A DNA stretch of 64,000 nt from Morella rubra. Taxonomy: Eukaryota > Streptophyta > Magnoliopsida > Fagales > Myricaceae. The notes under the pieces are model-generated. The model ran no database searches. It was not told the origin of the DNA and saw nothing but the letters and a program-made list of their open reading frames with translations. The stretch is taken from contig CM025850.1 in NCBI GenBank assembly GCA_003952965.2, positions 4,223,083-4,287,082 of the forward strand, given 5' to 3'. Shown here piece by piece: positions 1 to 11,700 of the stretch. Position 1 is the first letter of the stretch, and each line of letters starts with the position of its first letter. Both the position numbers and the translations under genes were made by a program.

Positions 1-72
1 ATTGGTATATATTATCCTGTCAATGCTGTCGTATTGGTGGTTCATACTAGCTAGTTAACTGTTTTGAAAGTA
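1..72. repeat. Direct repeat copy 1, upstream of the ankyrin pseudogene (partner 2178-2245)
   Basis: The first ~72 bases recur almost unchanged at 2178-2245, with a few substitutions and a 3-base gap. Both copies share a block reading gtcgtattggtggttcat followed by actagctagttaact. The spacing is about 2.18 kb. The window edge lies inside or next to this repeat, so the duplicated unit may extend further left. It looks like a segmental duplication of the promoter region of the ankyrin gene, because first-exon copies are duplicated in the same interval. Confidence 0.85.
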
Positions 73-1309
73 TTGTAGATATATATATGTAAGGTATAAA
101 TTGAAAAGAATACGGGTAATTAATTAGAGGTGCAAAATTTATTAATATATACTGAAAGATCTTCTCGTAACTCTTATTTCTATTTTTTTTTTTCAATTGC
201 TTTTTTAATTTTCTTTCTTCCTTTTTTGCTAAGCAATTGCTTTCTTTCTAGGTAGGCCCTGGCCCTCCGTGAGTATTTTTATTTTATTTTTTGTTTCTCT
301 AGGCTCTCACTAGTTTCTAGAATTGTAACACAATTTGTGTTCTCGATATAATGTGAACAAAATAACTAAACGTTTCTCAAAGTGTGGTTTAGACTTTACG
401 CCGTCGACCCTGCATCTTGTACGCAGCTTCATTTATTATCAAATGCAAATATGATTATGATATTATGATATTATGGTTGCATAGATGTAAGTATCATGTA
501 AACACATGATTGCCAAATGTTGAGGATTCTTTGCACTGAGACTTTCAAACCCTCAATGGGCCAATAGAGCCAACGCGACTTTTTTCTTCAATCAGACGAC
601 ATGCGTTGGACTTTTTCTAGTCAGAGTCTGATCTCTTTCTTCCATGTACGTAGTCTGGGTCAGCCGAGAAAGTATGCGTACGTGTCCCACAAGTCCTCAC
701 CGTTTTGGTCACACCTCCACCGCGTAATTCGCTCGATATAGTATTTTTACAAGTGTTGAATGACTTGATACGAAGCTCGCTGTCACGGAAATTTAAATTT
801 AACTAAACTAGCTACCTGTTGCACAGTGGCAATCAAAAGAGTTGGTGCACTTTTGTGGAGCAATCAGTGAAGGAGAGAGATATATATATATAGCTATCTC
901 TCATAATTTCTTATTAATGCATATGGATGTCAGCGCCGCGGATAGCAACCTAGCCTTAACAAGTGTGTTTTTTCTTTGTATTTGAACGATAAGTTCTGGA
1001 GATGTGTCTTCTTGCAGCTTAATGTAGACATGATCTCTTAATTCATAATTAGTTAAAAAAAAATGCTAGAAAACAAAAGGTGTCGGTCCAATAAGCCTCG
1101 ATCGAGCAGTGTACTGACGTCAATCTCTCACGAAAGCATTGCTTGCGTATCATGGAAGAAATTGATCTGAATAATTTGAACACGTGATTTTATAATGTTA
1201 TTTGCTTCGTGCCAAAAACTTTGTCTTTTTAAAAAACTATTTTGCTCAACTAACTTCCAAAGTACTTTTGAAGTCAATACGTCGTTCTATAAAGACAAGA
1301 TAGTATTTC

Positions 1310-1999
1310 ATGATTCCTTTGTGTCCATGCATCTCTCTTCTCGATCTGATCTCCATCAAATTGTTTCGCAAATCTGGCTAACTTCGTATGCAGCAAAGCT
1401 ATAGCTCTCTGGCCTGCAAGCTTTTCCTTTGACTGCTCAAACAGGCTTCCGAAGCTCAATATCTAACTCTACTTAGCTGAGATCGAACAGTTAATTAGAG
1501 GCGTCAAAGTCAAATCTTCATTCAGCGTAATGCCCTTTTTCCTCTCTAAATCTTTCTCTTTGCTAAACCCTTTCCCTTTATAGTATCGTTAATCTGCAGC
1601 TAGCTAGCTATCATATGAGCTTATCCATTTATTTCTTATAATTGGTCTGTTTATATCACTAATATCAAACTAATAATCATGCAATATACTTCAATTAACA
1701 ATTCTCGATCTTGTTCCATATATGCAGAAAAAAAAAATAGAATGCAAAAGGTCATGCCTACAACAGCCTTAGAGTTCGAAATATGTCAAGGAACTGAAAC
1801 TCTTCATGAAAGTAAGCATTCTCTTTCGCCATTGACACGCAAATTATAAGCTTTCGATTGGGTCTCGAAGGGAACCTGTTAACGATTGCGTTTGTTACAA
1901 TATTAGTGTTTGATGATCCCTTTGATCAGTTCATCTCTCCTCTGATCTTTGTATTAATGGTGAACTTTGTTTCGTAAATTTGGTTAACTCATGCAGCAG
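1310..1999. repeat. Diverged repeat pair 1310-1396 / 1911-1999
   Basis: A stretch around 1310-1396 resembles 1911-1999. Both have a cctttg block, a catctctc block, a tgatct block, a ttgtttcg block and end in a gcagca motif about 90 bases later. The similarity is patchy and judged by eye. Together with the 1-72/2178-2245 repeat and the duplicated first exon it indicates that the 5' region of the ankyrin gene has duplicated more than once. The rest of 73-1741 shows no gene. Confidence 0.5.
1742..1811 (+). pseudogene. Orphan duplicate of ankyrin-gene first exon
   Basis: The reading frame starts MQKVMPTTALEFEICQGTET and ends LHE before a gtaagc donor. It parallels exon 1 of the downstream gene at 2609-2699, which starts MEKVAPNTPRTALED and ends IPHE before gtaagt. 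Both end in phase 1 (GAA A|gt), so either could splice to the same ankyrin exon at 2965. This copy is 70 nt against 91 nt because of an internal deletion. No ankyrin exons lie between it and the second copy. It may be an alternative first exon or the remnant of a duplicated promoter/exon-1 block; transcript evidence would decide. Confidence 0.6.
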
Positions 2000-2608
2000 A
2001 TCATGTTTCTGTTTCTCTTTGTCATTAAGTAAAACAGCAGGGATTGGAATCATTGCTAACTAGATAGACATCATATCCTTCTTTTCTGCAATCCATGAAT
2101 CGTGAATTTTTTTTTTCTTAGCAAACCTTACAAAGAGAAACTAACAAGCAGAGCTCAAGACATGAATCTTGAAGTTAATTGGTATATATTCCTGTCAATG
2201 TTGTCGTATTGGTGGTTCATACTAGCTAGTTAACTACTTTGAAATTAGGGTAGATTAATATATATATATATATATAGAACTTTATCGAAAAAAATAAAAT
2301 ATTTTTCACTAGCAATAGGCTAGCTAGCTTAGCATTGTCATTGTCCGGCCTGTAAATATTGGCTCGCAAACCAAGATCAATATCACATGCCAAGCAATGC
2401 ATGCAACTTGTGTCTACAGATAACGCTTTCCATTGTTTAGGTTCAATTAACTTGCTATAGTATATATATGTATGAGCTGGTTCGTTTATTTTATGTCTCT
2501 TTACACTAATATATATCACCATATTCGAACTACAAGTGTCCTATACTTCATTAATTAATAATTTTACATTTGATTTTATTCCATGCGCGAATAGAAAAAA
2601 GACAAAAA

Positions 2609-5573
2609 ATGGAAAAGGTTGCTCCCAACACGCCTAGAACAGCATTAGAGGACCTAAGCTTGGTCGTCATATCTCAAGGAACTGAAATTCCTCATGAAAG
2701 TAAGTGCTGCAGAAGAAAAATCTCTACCTTTTTCGTTTTAATTAAATACTTTTCATAGACATGTGAGACACGAATCGGAATAAGCTTTCGATCGACTCTT
2801 AATTTAGAAGCGGAACGTGTATTAATCATGAAGCTGGCTTTTGCTCTACGAAGACCTTATGACGTGCTTCTTTTTTTTTCAGCTTATTAGAATATAAACG
2901 GCATGATTTATCACCAAAAATATTGTGGTGATCTTTAATACGTCCACTTCTTTCAAAATTCCAGGGGAAAGATCTGACAAATACCTTCACTTGCGTGCTC
3001 CCCTCTATCAAGCTGCTCTAAAAGGTGATTGGCAAGCAGCTAAGGTTCTACTTGAGATATATCCGAATGCTGTTCGAGTTCCCGCAACAAAGTGGAAGGA
3101 GACAGCTCTTCACATTGCAGCTGTAGCAAGACGTACCGCTTTTGTGAAAAAATTGGTGAAATGGATGATTTATCAGACTTGGAGTTTGAAAACATAAAAG
3201 GAAACACAGCCTTGTGCTCTGCTGCTCTATCCGGAGCCCTAACAATTGCCGAGGTATTGGTGAAAATGAATAATAAACTGCTGTTGATCCGATCAAAGAG
3301 TGGCAAAATACCACTTCACATAGCAGCTTTATATGGACGTAGATCCTTGGTGTCGTACTTGTTCTCAGTGACTCCTTTTGAAGAACTGGCCCATGGAGAA
3401 CGCGTTGATCTCCTTATTGCTACGATTAACACCGATATGTATGGTATGTTCTAACTCTTGATTACTGGTTATTTGAATTATTGACACTATTAATTATTAG
3501 TGACGGTTTACGTATGACATGTTTGGACAAACTTTTTCTTAATTACCAATATTTTGACAATGATCGAACGCTCTGTTATCGTGAACAAACATCGCAGTCA
3601 AAATTCTTGAAAAGGATCAAACATTAGCAATTGCCCATGATAAACATGGGAAGATCGCATTGCAGTAGTTGGCCAGAAAACCTGGTGCAATTGGCAGCAA
3701 AAGTCAACTGTCGGTCTGGCAAAGATGCTTAAGCTACTGTTAGTTTGATTCTGATCATAGCTTTCTTTATTTATGTCGTGCGTATATATTAACTCAAATA
3801 GCCCTGGTGTGAAAAAACTAGTCTTATATGATCTCATTAATTAAATCTTAAACGAGTTTTTTACTTTCTCTAGGAAATTTCAGTGTAATATGCAAAAGTT
3901 GACAAAAGCTACTGAAGTAGCTGTATAGGACGCTGCGCGCCTACAGTAATAAGTGTGGCAGAAACAGTAGATATGTTGATCCAAAGCAATTAGAGATCTT
4001 GACTAAACGGACAAAGTCCATTGTTGATCAGCTACTAAACTGCTGGGAAAACCAGTATAGTAATCAAATCAATCTAGTGGTATTTACTATTTCCCATCGA
4101 ACTAGATTTAAGCATTAGAAGCCTATATATGACATAATTTTCTCATAAACTATATGTATATATATATACAAAAAATGAAAATCATTAGCCTTGTGATAAA
4201 GCATGCATGTCGCATTTCCTAGCTAGTTTCAAAAGGTAAAAGAGGTTAAACTAATAGGTCCATAATTAGGAAACAAATAGCCGCATTAAATTCTTTATTT
4301 TGTATTTCATGTTTGCATAAAACTTTCTATCAGTTATTGTCATGGATCTTGTCAAATGGCTTTTGAATGGATCTTTTCTTCTTATCCTATATAGGGTTCA
4401 AAGAGTTCTATGACAAAGCTAATTTGATGCGGACATTTGCCCATCAATTGGTTGAAGGCCTCTGGAAAGAGATTCTGAAATTACCAGAGAGAAAGTTCTA
4501 TGAGCTGGTTGACAATCATTTGAATTTAATTTTTGAAGCTGCAAAACTAGGGAATGCTGAATTTCTAGTTATACTTGTACGCTCTACCCCTGACCTCGTG
4601 CGAGCGCTGAAAAAAAGGGGCATGACTTAATTAATTTCCTGCTGCTGTTTTACATAGACAAGAGAATGTGTTCAGTCTGATATATGAGCTAGGTGCTATG
4701 AGGGATATCATTGCAGGATTTCTTGACGAAAAGAATAACAACATGCTGCACTTAGTTGGGCAATTAGCTCCTCCAGATCGGCTAAATATCGTATCAGGAG
4801 CAGCCCTTCAAATGCAACGAGAGTTGCTTTGGGTTAAAGTAAGTGTTCCCGTCGTTTTCATTTATTTTGTATATGTATTTTTCATGCATAGTATATATGC
4901 ACATACCGGCCGGTCGCAATCTTAATTCACTTGTCAATTTACGCCTCGATCACTCTAGGAGATAGAAAAGATTTTGCCACCTCCACGCGCAAACATGAAG
5001 AATTCAGACGGCCAAACACCGGTGATTGTGTTTACAAAGGCGCATCAAGGTTTACAGGAAGCTGGTGAAAAATGGATGAAGGACACTTCAAACTCTTGCA
5101 TGATAGTGGCAACACTGATTGCCACTGTCGTTTTCGCGGCGCCCCTTCACTCTGCCTGGCGGCGACAATCAACAGACAGGCCCTCCTGTCTTTTTAGGAA
5201 GCAACGGGTTTATGGTATTCTTCAGATCAGATGCATAGCATTTATATCTTCTACGACTTCGATATCGATTTTCTTGTCGATTCTGACGTCACGTTACACT
5301 GAGAACGATTTCCTCCAGCCGTTACCTGCAAGATTGACGTCTGGATTTGCGGCACTCTTCATCTCTATAGTTGGCATGGTGATAGCTTTCACTGCAACCT
5401 GTTTTTTTATCTGTGAGAGCAAAATGACAAAGGTTCCGAATCTTATAATCGTTTCGTTTGCTGTCCCAGTCATTTTGTTTATTTGGCTACATTATGATCT
5501 CTGGGTTGATGTAATCCGTTCAGCATACCAGTCCAGGTCTCTTTTCTGGCGACATAGAAGTAGACTTATCTAG
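2609..5573 (+). pseudogene. Ankyrin-repeat / PGG-domain membrane protein, decayed copy
   Basis: Five exons can be traced: 2609-2699, 2965-3443, 3598-3738, 4395-4838 and 4959-5573. Together they would encode a plant ITN1/ACD6-like protein with N-terminal ankyrin repeats (APLYQAALKGDWQAA, TALHIAAVARR) and a C-terminal PGG-type module starting at EAGEKWMKDTSNSCM with about four membrane helices. Several lesions are seen against the intact relative at 20944-24961. Exon 2 has a one-base loss near 3158-3170 (frame changes after FVKKLVKW). Exon 3 has an in-frame TAG at 3666-3668 where the relative has GAG. Exon 4 has a frame break with a stop at 4628-4630. Exon 5 has a compensated pair of frameshifts (about 5135 to 5235) that destroys the PGG tripeptide. 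Splice sites and phases are otherwise kept, so the decay is fairly recent. The gene is probably non-functional; a short ankyrin-only product cannot be excluded. Confidence 0.85.
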
Positions 5574-8500
5574 TTGAAGATCAGACTGACTTGGGAATTG
5601 ATCCGTACTCGAAGAGATATATGAAATGCCAAGTCTGATGAAACAGAAGGAAAGTTGTCATAGGTAATCAACCTTTCCAAATTAGAAAACGGGGAAGACC
5701 AAGATCAAGAGTTCCAAGAAATTAAATCAGGACTATGAATTGATTTTCATCTGAATTATTCCTTCCAAGACTTGATACCTAATTTCTTTGTAAACCAGTG
5801 CGCTGTTGGGTTGATTGTAAGCAAAATAATTATCATTAATTTAGTAAGAATAGCTTCACTATTGTTTAAGACATTTGCTTGTAGTAAGCTTCTGTTGTGT
5901 TTTAAATTGTCCTTTAATTTTCTTGTGAATTAGACAACTGATACTGTTAATTGATAATATTTATAGACTAGGTATAAAAAGATAAGAATATACTTTGGCA
6001 CATTATACCTCCAAATACTGACCATAATAAATTCGTAAAAAATAAGCCCAGTGTAATAATCTTAACGAGTACATATTAAAAAAGAAAAAGAAAAAAAGAG
6101 TGTATTGTATAAACGTAGTTAGTAGTTAGGTTCATATGCAGGGTTATAGTTTTATGATTATATTATATATAACAAGTATACCTGCCATGATATAAAATGT
6201 GAATTTTCTTTCCAGACCCTTTTCTTCCAAATTGAATAGGAAAAGGAAAAACAGGTGACAACTTGAGTTTGAAAAATAGGCACCTTCGAGAAAGACGAAT
6301 TTGCTTGTGGCATATCGCGGCTAGTTATTATATGTGGAATGTGGACAACATTAACTGAAAACGTGATATGATTCTGATGTTGGATGCATCTCACTCATAG
6401 GTATATTTTTTTGCTTGTAAAACTATTTTTAAAGTAAAAAACTTTTCATTAGAATTTTTTTAAGAAAAAATTTTCTTTTCAATATTTGGTTATTTTTTTA
6501 AAAAATTTCATTTTTTTTTTATATATATTTGACAATCTTAATGATTTAGGTATTTGCACAAAAAAGCTTAATTATCGTACAGTTCCATGTGGTTTTTATT
6601 TTTGATATTTTAGTCTCTAAAGTATCAATTTCAATCATCTAGTCCCTGAGGTAAGTTTTTGAGACTAATCGATTCACTGTCCAATTGCCGTTAACCAACC
6701 AACAAAATGGTACTCACATAGATTTTAAATGTCATCTTAGAGCCAATTGTAGACTAACTGTCGTGTGGCATGACAATTTTTCTCAAAATTTTAATATTTT
6801 AGTTTATTTCAACACAAAGGTCTTACAATTTTGCCATAGAATTGGTCTCAGTTCAATTGTTATTGACCAACTAATGGAGAAGTGCCTACGTGGCCTAAAA
6901 ATAGAAGAATACAAAACTATCATATACAACATTCAAATTCACTTTTTATTTAGATCATTACTTTTTATTTATATATCATTTTTAATAAAAAAATTAATAA
7001 TTTTAATAATTTTGTCTTAGAGAAACATTTTAGTCATTTTGCATGAAGTTTAACGACTGTGTCAAACTCACAAATCTAAATATGCTAGTTGTATCAAGAT
7101 GTTCTCTAATTTGCTAGCTGAAAGTAGGGCTGCACAACCGAAAATCCAGTCTGGTTTTTGGACCGGATTTCTGGTCGTACCTAAAATGAAGGATCGATTT
7201 TTTTTTTCCTAATTTTTTTTTTTTTTTTTTAAATCATGGAAAAAGGGAGAAACTTAATTTCGAAGGGGGAAGGCTAGAAGGAACTCAAGGGACTAGGGAG
7301 GGTGTAAAACACATAGTTTTAACTTAGGGTTTTTATTTTTTAAGTTTACAATTTGTATTAAGAAAATTTAAAAAATATTTATTATTTAAATTAATAAATC
7401 CTGTCTGGTTCGATCCAGACTGGATCCTAAATGGCCTGGACCGAACCGGACCGGATATAACCGGTTTTTCAAATGTAGTTCGGACTGAATCGGATTTGGA
7501 TCACTAAGACCACAAATTCGGTCCGGTTTTGTGGTCTGATCCGATTCTGTGCAGCTCTAACTGAAGGAATTAATACAAACAATATTGAATATTATAGAAC
7601 CCATATATTGTGTTTAATTTTTTCTAAATCCAACCATCTAATTACAATAAATAGGAGGAACTCATGTAATTGGAGCCAAAACCAAATCATTTTAAGTATT
7701 TTTCAATATTTGTAAGCATTTTTTATATCCTTTAATGATGCACGTGATCTACAAGTGTCTGCTTAAATGTTTACTAGCAGAATATAAACGTGAATAGGGT
7801 TTTTTTTTTTTTTTTTTTTTAACGAGAAGAGAGCGAGATCAAAATTTCAAAATGCTAATATACATCCAATTTTTCAGTAGAATTATAAATCCGTTGCTCA
7901 AAGTATAAAAGTTACTTCAACCATATATATAAGTCCATAAAATGCTAAATCCCAAGCCGAATTTGCTGCGTTTAATGTTTCATGATCACTTTGACTCTTA
8001 AGAGCTATAAATGGCCTGCCCAGCCATTAACGTGACCAAAATACCATCTCAATTCCATAAATCTTTTGGGATCCATAAACAGTCTTTAAAAAAATAAAAT
8101 TAAAGTCTGACAGTGAACTATTATGAGATTATTTTGTTTTCATGATTAGAGAGTTATTTGACCAACCGAACAATTTTTTTCCCTATTCCCAAAACAAATT
8201 CTAACAATAAAATACTAAATATTCTTTCGAAACCCAAAATGGCAAAATCCACAACCGTCCAAATAGCCTGAAATAGGAAGGGATTCCTAATTAATCAATA
8301 TTGGCAAATAATCTCTTGAAATGACATACTTAAAATCAATGGGGTTACTCGATTTACGTCAGAAGCTCAATGGGTTTACCAAGTTTTATAGCTATGATTA
8401 CTGATTACTCATTGTTCGAATCGAAAACAGAGTTTTTTTCTTTTATTTTCTTCTCCAGCAGAGGAAGCTTAAAAATGCACTTAGTATTTTTGGAAATTGA

Positions 8501-8746
8501 AAGGAAAATAATGGAAATGACACGGTCCCATCCTAGAGTGCTCTCCAACTTCTGTTAAAATGCGACTTTTACTCCCTTAGTGTGTGGTCTATATTTCCTT
8601 CTCCGCTTCAATCATCAGCAGCACCACCAACGAGAAAAACCACACCACATATGCGGAGGTTCGCATGCTGTAATTCCAGGTTGCTTGAGTAATTGAGTAT
8701 CTAAGTCAGTTCCCAAACACCACCTGTTCTCTCTCTGCGTAAAGCA
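5574..8746. other. AT-rich intergenic region
   Basis: No gene was recognised. The region holds the 3' flank of the ankyrin pseudogene, A/T-rich inverted segments near 6425-6550, and a stretch at about 6560-7070 that reads like a degenerate dispersed plant repeat. It also holds a hAT-type MITE at 7125-7559, a long T run at about 7800-7820 and, in the last ~150 bases, the presumed promoter and 5' UTR of the HCF173-type gene. Short open frames here are AT-rich and carry no recognisable motif. Confidence 0.6.
7125..7559. mobile_element. Non-autonomous hAT-type MITE
   Basis: A 435-bp element has 12-bp terminal inverted repeats with one mismatch: TAGGGCTGCACA at the left end, and TGTGCAGCTCTA at the right end (reverse complement TAGAGCTGCACA). 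The TAGRG start is typical of hAT ends. The flanks carry an imperfect 8-bp target duplication, gctgaaag at 7117-7124 and actgaagg at 7560-7567. Inside are many ccgg/ggtccgg palindromic blocks on both arms, which is usual for this MITE type. No transposase frame is present. Confidence 0.75.
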
Positions 8747-11700
8747 ATGGAATCTTGTTCGATGCAAATATCGTCGCCTTTGTCTTCCTCTGTTCTCAAT
8801 CTTCAGGTAACCCCACACCCAAAAAAGGAAGAAAGAAAAAAACTGGAAGAATTTTCTTATTTCTTAGTAACATTTAAGTATCTCCCACTTTTCAATAAGG
8901 TTCAGAACTCAAAGATACTTTCTGTGGTATAAACTACACGGTTAGAGCTATAGTGTATGACAAACGTATAAGAGAGAGCTTTCGTGTGGAAAACATAGCC
9001 AGTCGTTTTGATGTTGGTTAATCGTATTCTTTCAGTTTCAGTCATACGACGTGAGATGGAAGATAAGTTTGAGCTTTTGAACTGTCGGGATATGTGTATG
9101 TTGTAAGGGATGAGCCCGTAAAGCTAGTGAGTGCTTTATGTTTTATAAGTGGAGGATGTCATCATGGAATGTTTAAAATGTAGAGGGACAACGGTGAGCT
9201 GAAATGGTATGTTTTCTCTAAAAGAGAGGTGCAGGATAGAGGCAATCTTGCTTAGGAGGAAAAAAAATGGATAGAGACAATCTAAACAATAATATTGTTT
9301 TCCTTATTTTGATTCAGTGTTTAGTCTGTCAGAAAGAAATTTGTTGCACGTTATGTCAATGTAGACGAACCGTAGTTACTTTTTGTTTTAAAAGACTTGC
9401 GCCGTATTCAAGTAATTTCCTTGGAGCATCGAATTGTATATCATGACTGATTTTAAGTCCTTGCGTTTCTAGGAGAGGTGACTGGTTTTTTGTTCAGTTT
9501 AATACCCAACTCTAGGCACCGAAACACTGATTTTTAAGGTATCACTTTAATTATGACTATATCATGAATATCCAAAATTGTTGTTGATTTATTGGGGATG
9601 TTCTGAGACGACTTCTAATCGTTTCCTATCACAAGGACATGTTTTCATTCTTTTTTCTATAAAAAAAAAAACAAAAAAAAAATCTTTAATGCATTTTGTG
9701 CTGATGGGGCGGAAAATATGTGTTGCAAGCTGTATCCAAATTTTTCCTTTAATTTTCCCCACTGTTCCATGATTTGTGTTTATTTTGGAAGCTCATCCCC
9801 CTCATTTCTATTCTGTGACCATGTCCAAGAGTCCTTGGGAATGATAATAAATTTGAGCCAAAAGACTTCCCATGACACTGAATGATAGTGAAAATTGGGA
9901 AGGTGTCTATGTCAAAATTATACATTTCTATATCTAAACTAAATTTTCCTGCCTGATTATTGTCACATAACTTGATATTAACTTGCTGGCATCTCCAAGT
10001 TCATGATGAATTTAACTTGCATGGCTCATTCAATTGTCGCTGCAGGGTTGTTCATCACCTTTTGGTAGAAAATTTTCGAACAAATCTTTGCATCCTCAGT
10101 TACTGTCCTCTCCACTTCCTAAACCGTTTCTTCAACCTAATGACAGACCGCAGTCCTTTGTTTACAGACAAAGCTTCCTTTGTCTCTCTTCAAGAACAAA
10201 TGGTAGGCCTATATCAGCAGAAGCTGGAAAGCAGAATTGGGACTTCGGGAGATTTATTAAAACTTTATACTTTTTCAATGGACCGCCATCACCTGCTAAG
10301 GTAAGACATAGTGTCTATTCCAATTTTGATCACGTCTAAAATGGAGAACTTGTGTCTCCCTTACTAACAAGAATTCACCATTTCGGAATCGTGAAGTTCT
10401 TTGAATTTCTGATAGAGAAACTATCCGGTCCATCACCTAGTAAACCAGTAAAGGCCATGGATACTTCTGGTATTATCCTTGTAGCTGGAGCTACTGGTGG
10501 TGTTGGTAGAAGAGTAGTCGACATCTTACGGAAGAAAGGATTGCCGGTCCGAGTATTGGTATGTCTGCTTTTATCTTCCTAATGAATTTGGAATTCATGT
10601 TTAGGTCAAAGAGATGCAAGGCAGTGTAGGAATATTAATTTAGAAAAATTTACAGCACTCTCGTCATTGCCTACTATCTTATTCAAGGTATATCCACATC
10701 CTCATAGATGACAATTTCAGGTCAGAAATGAAGAGAAGGCGAGAAGGATGTTAGGCCCAGATATTGACTTGGTGAGCTAGCTACCACTGGAATTATCCTT
10801 TAGTGGATATGGTCACAAATAATTTCTCTTTCTAAGTGATTATGTTAATGCCTTCATCAAAAGTATCCAATTTCTTGTATATCAGTGGATTCCAGCAAAA
10901 AGTAATATGATGTGCAAGTTTAGGACTTTGGCTGTCATCTATTGATATCAGGCAGACTCATGTGGTGGATGTAAGTTTTGTGTGCATCTGGTGGTCATAG
11001 ACAAATTGTGCGTTGCATTCCACCTTCTCTATGAGCAAACTTATTCATGTCTACTTCAGATGTTTCTGACTCCATATCTGGTCCCAAATATGCTTAAATG
11101 TCTGATTTTGCTACTCTTCCTTGGACTGAAAACAATGATCTCTTTTGAAAATTTGGTTCTTTGATTTATAAGCATATTTAGAAGAATTCCTAATTGAGTA
11201 TATATCAGTACATCCTACAAGAAAGCAGATGCTTTATAGATACAGCCATTTATTTACTAAACTGTTGGTTACCTCACAGATTTTGTCCCTGAGCTTGGAA
11301 TTATTTCCTTCAGTATTTATTTTTTTTTATCTTGAGTACCTGGTAAATGAGACAGTAGCCATCATGTTTCTGGTGTACTTTCAGATTCATTCACAGAAGA
11401 AACACAAGTACCAAGATTTTTCTTCTACATTGTAGATAATCGGTGTTTTATATGCATTTTGATTCTGTTGTGATTCCTTGCTTTACATGCTTCCAAATTC
11501 ACTTTTTCTGCAATATCTCAGATTGTTGGAGACATTACTAAGGCGAGCACTCTGGTCCCTGAGTACTTTAGAGGAGTGAGGAAAGTTATTAATGCCGTTT
11601 CTGTCATTGTCGGGCCAAAGGAAGGGGACACTCCTGACAGGGCAAAATACAGCCAAGTATGTTTCTGAAAACTTTTAAGGTGGTGAAAACTCAAAATTCC

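Noticed and set aside
6685..7020. 111-codon plus-strand frame
   Set aside because: AT-rich composition, no motif, lies in an apparent degenerate dispersed repeat.
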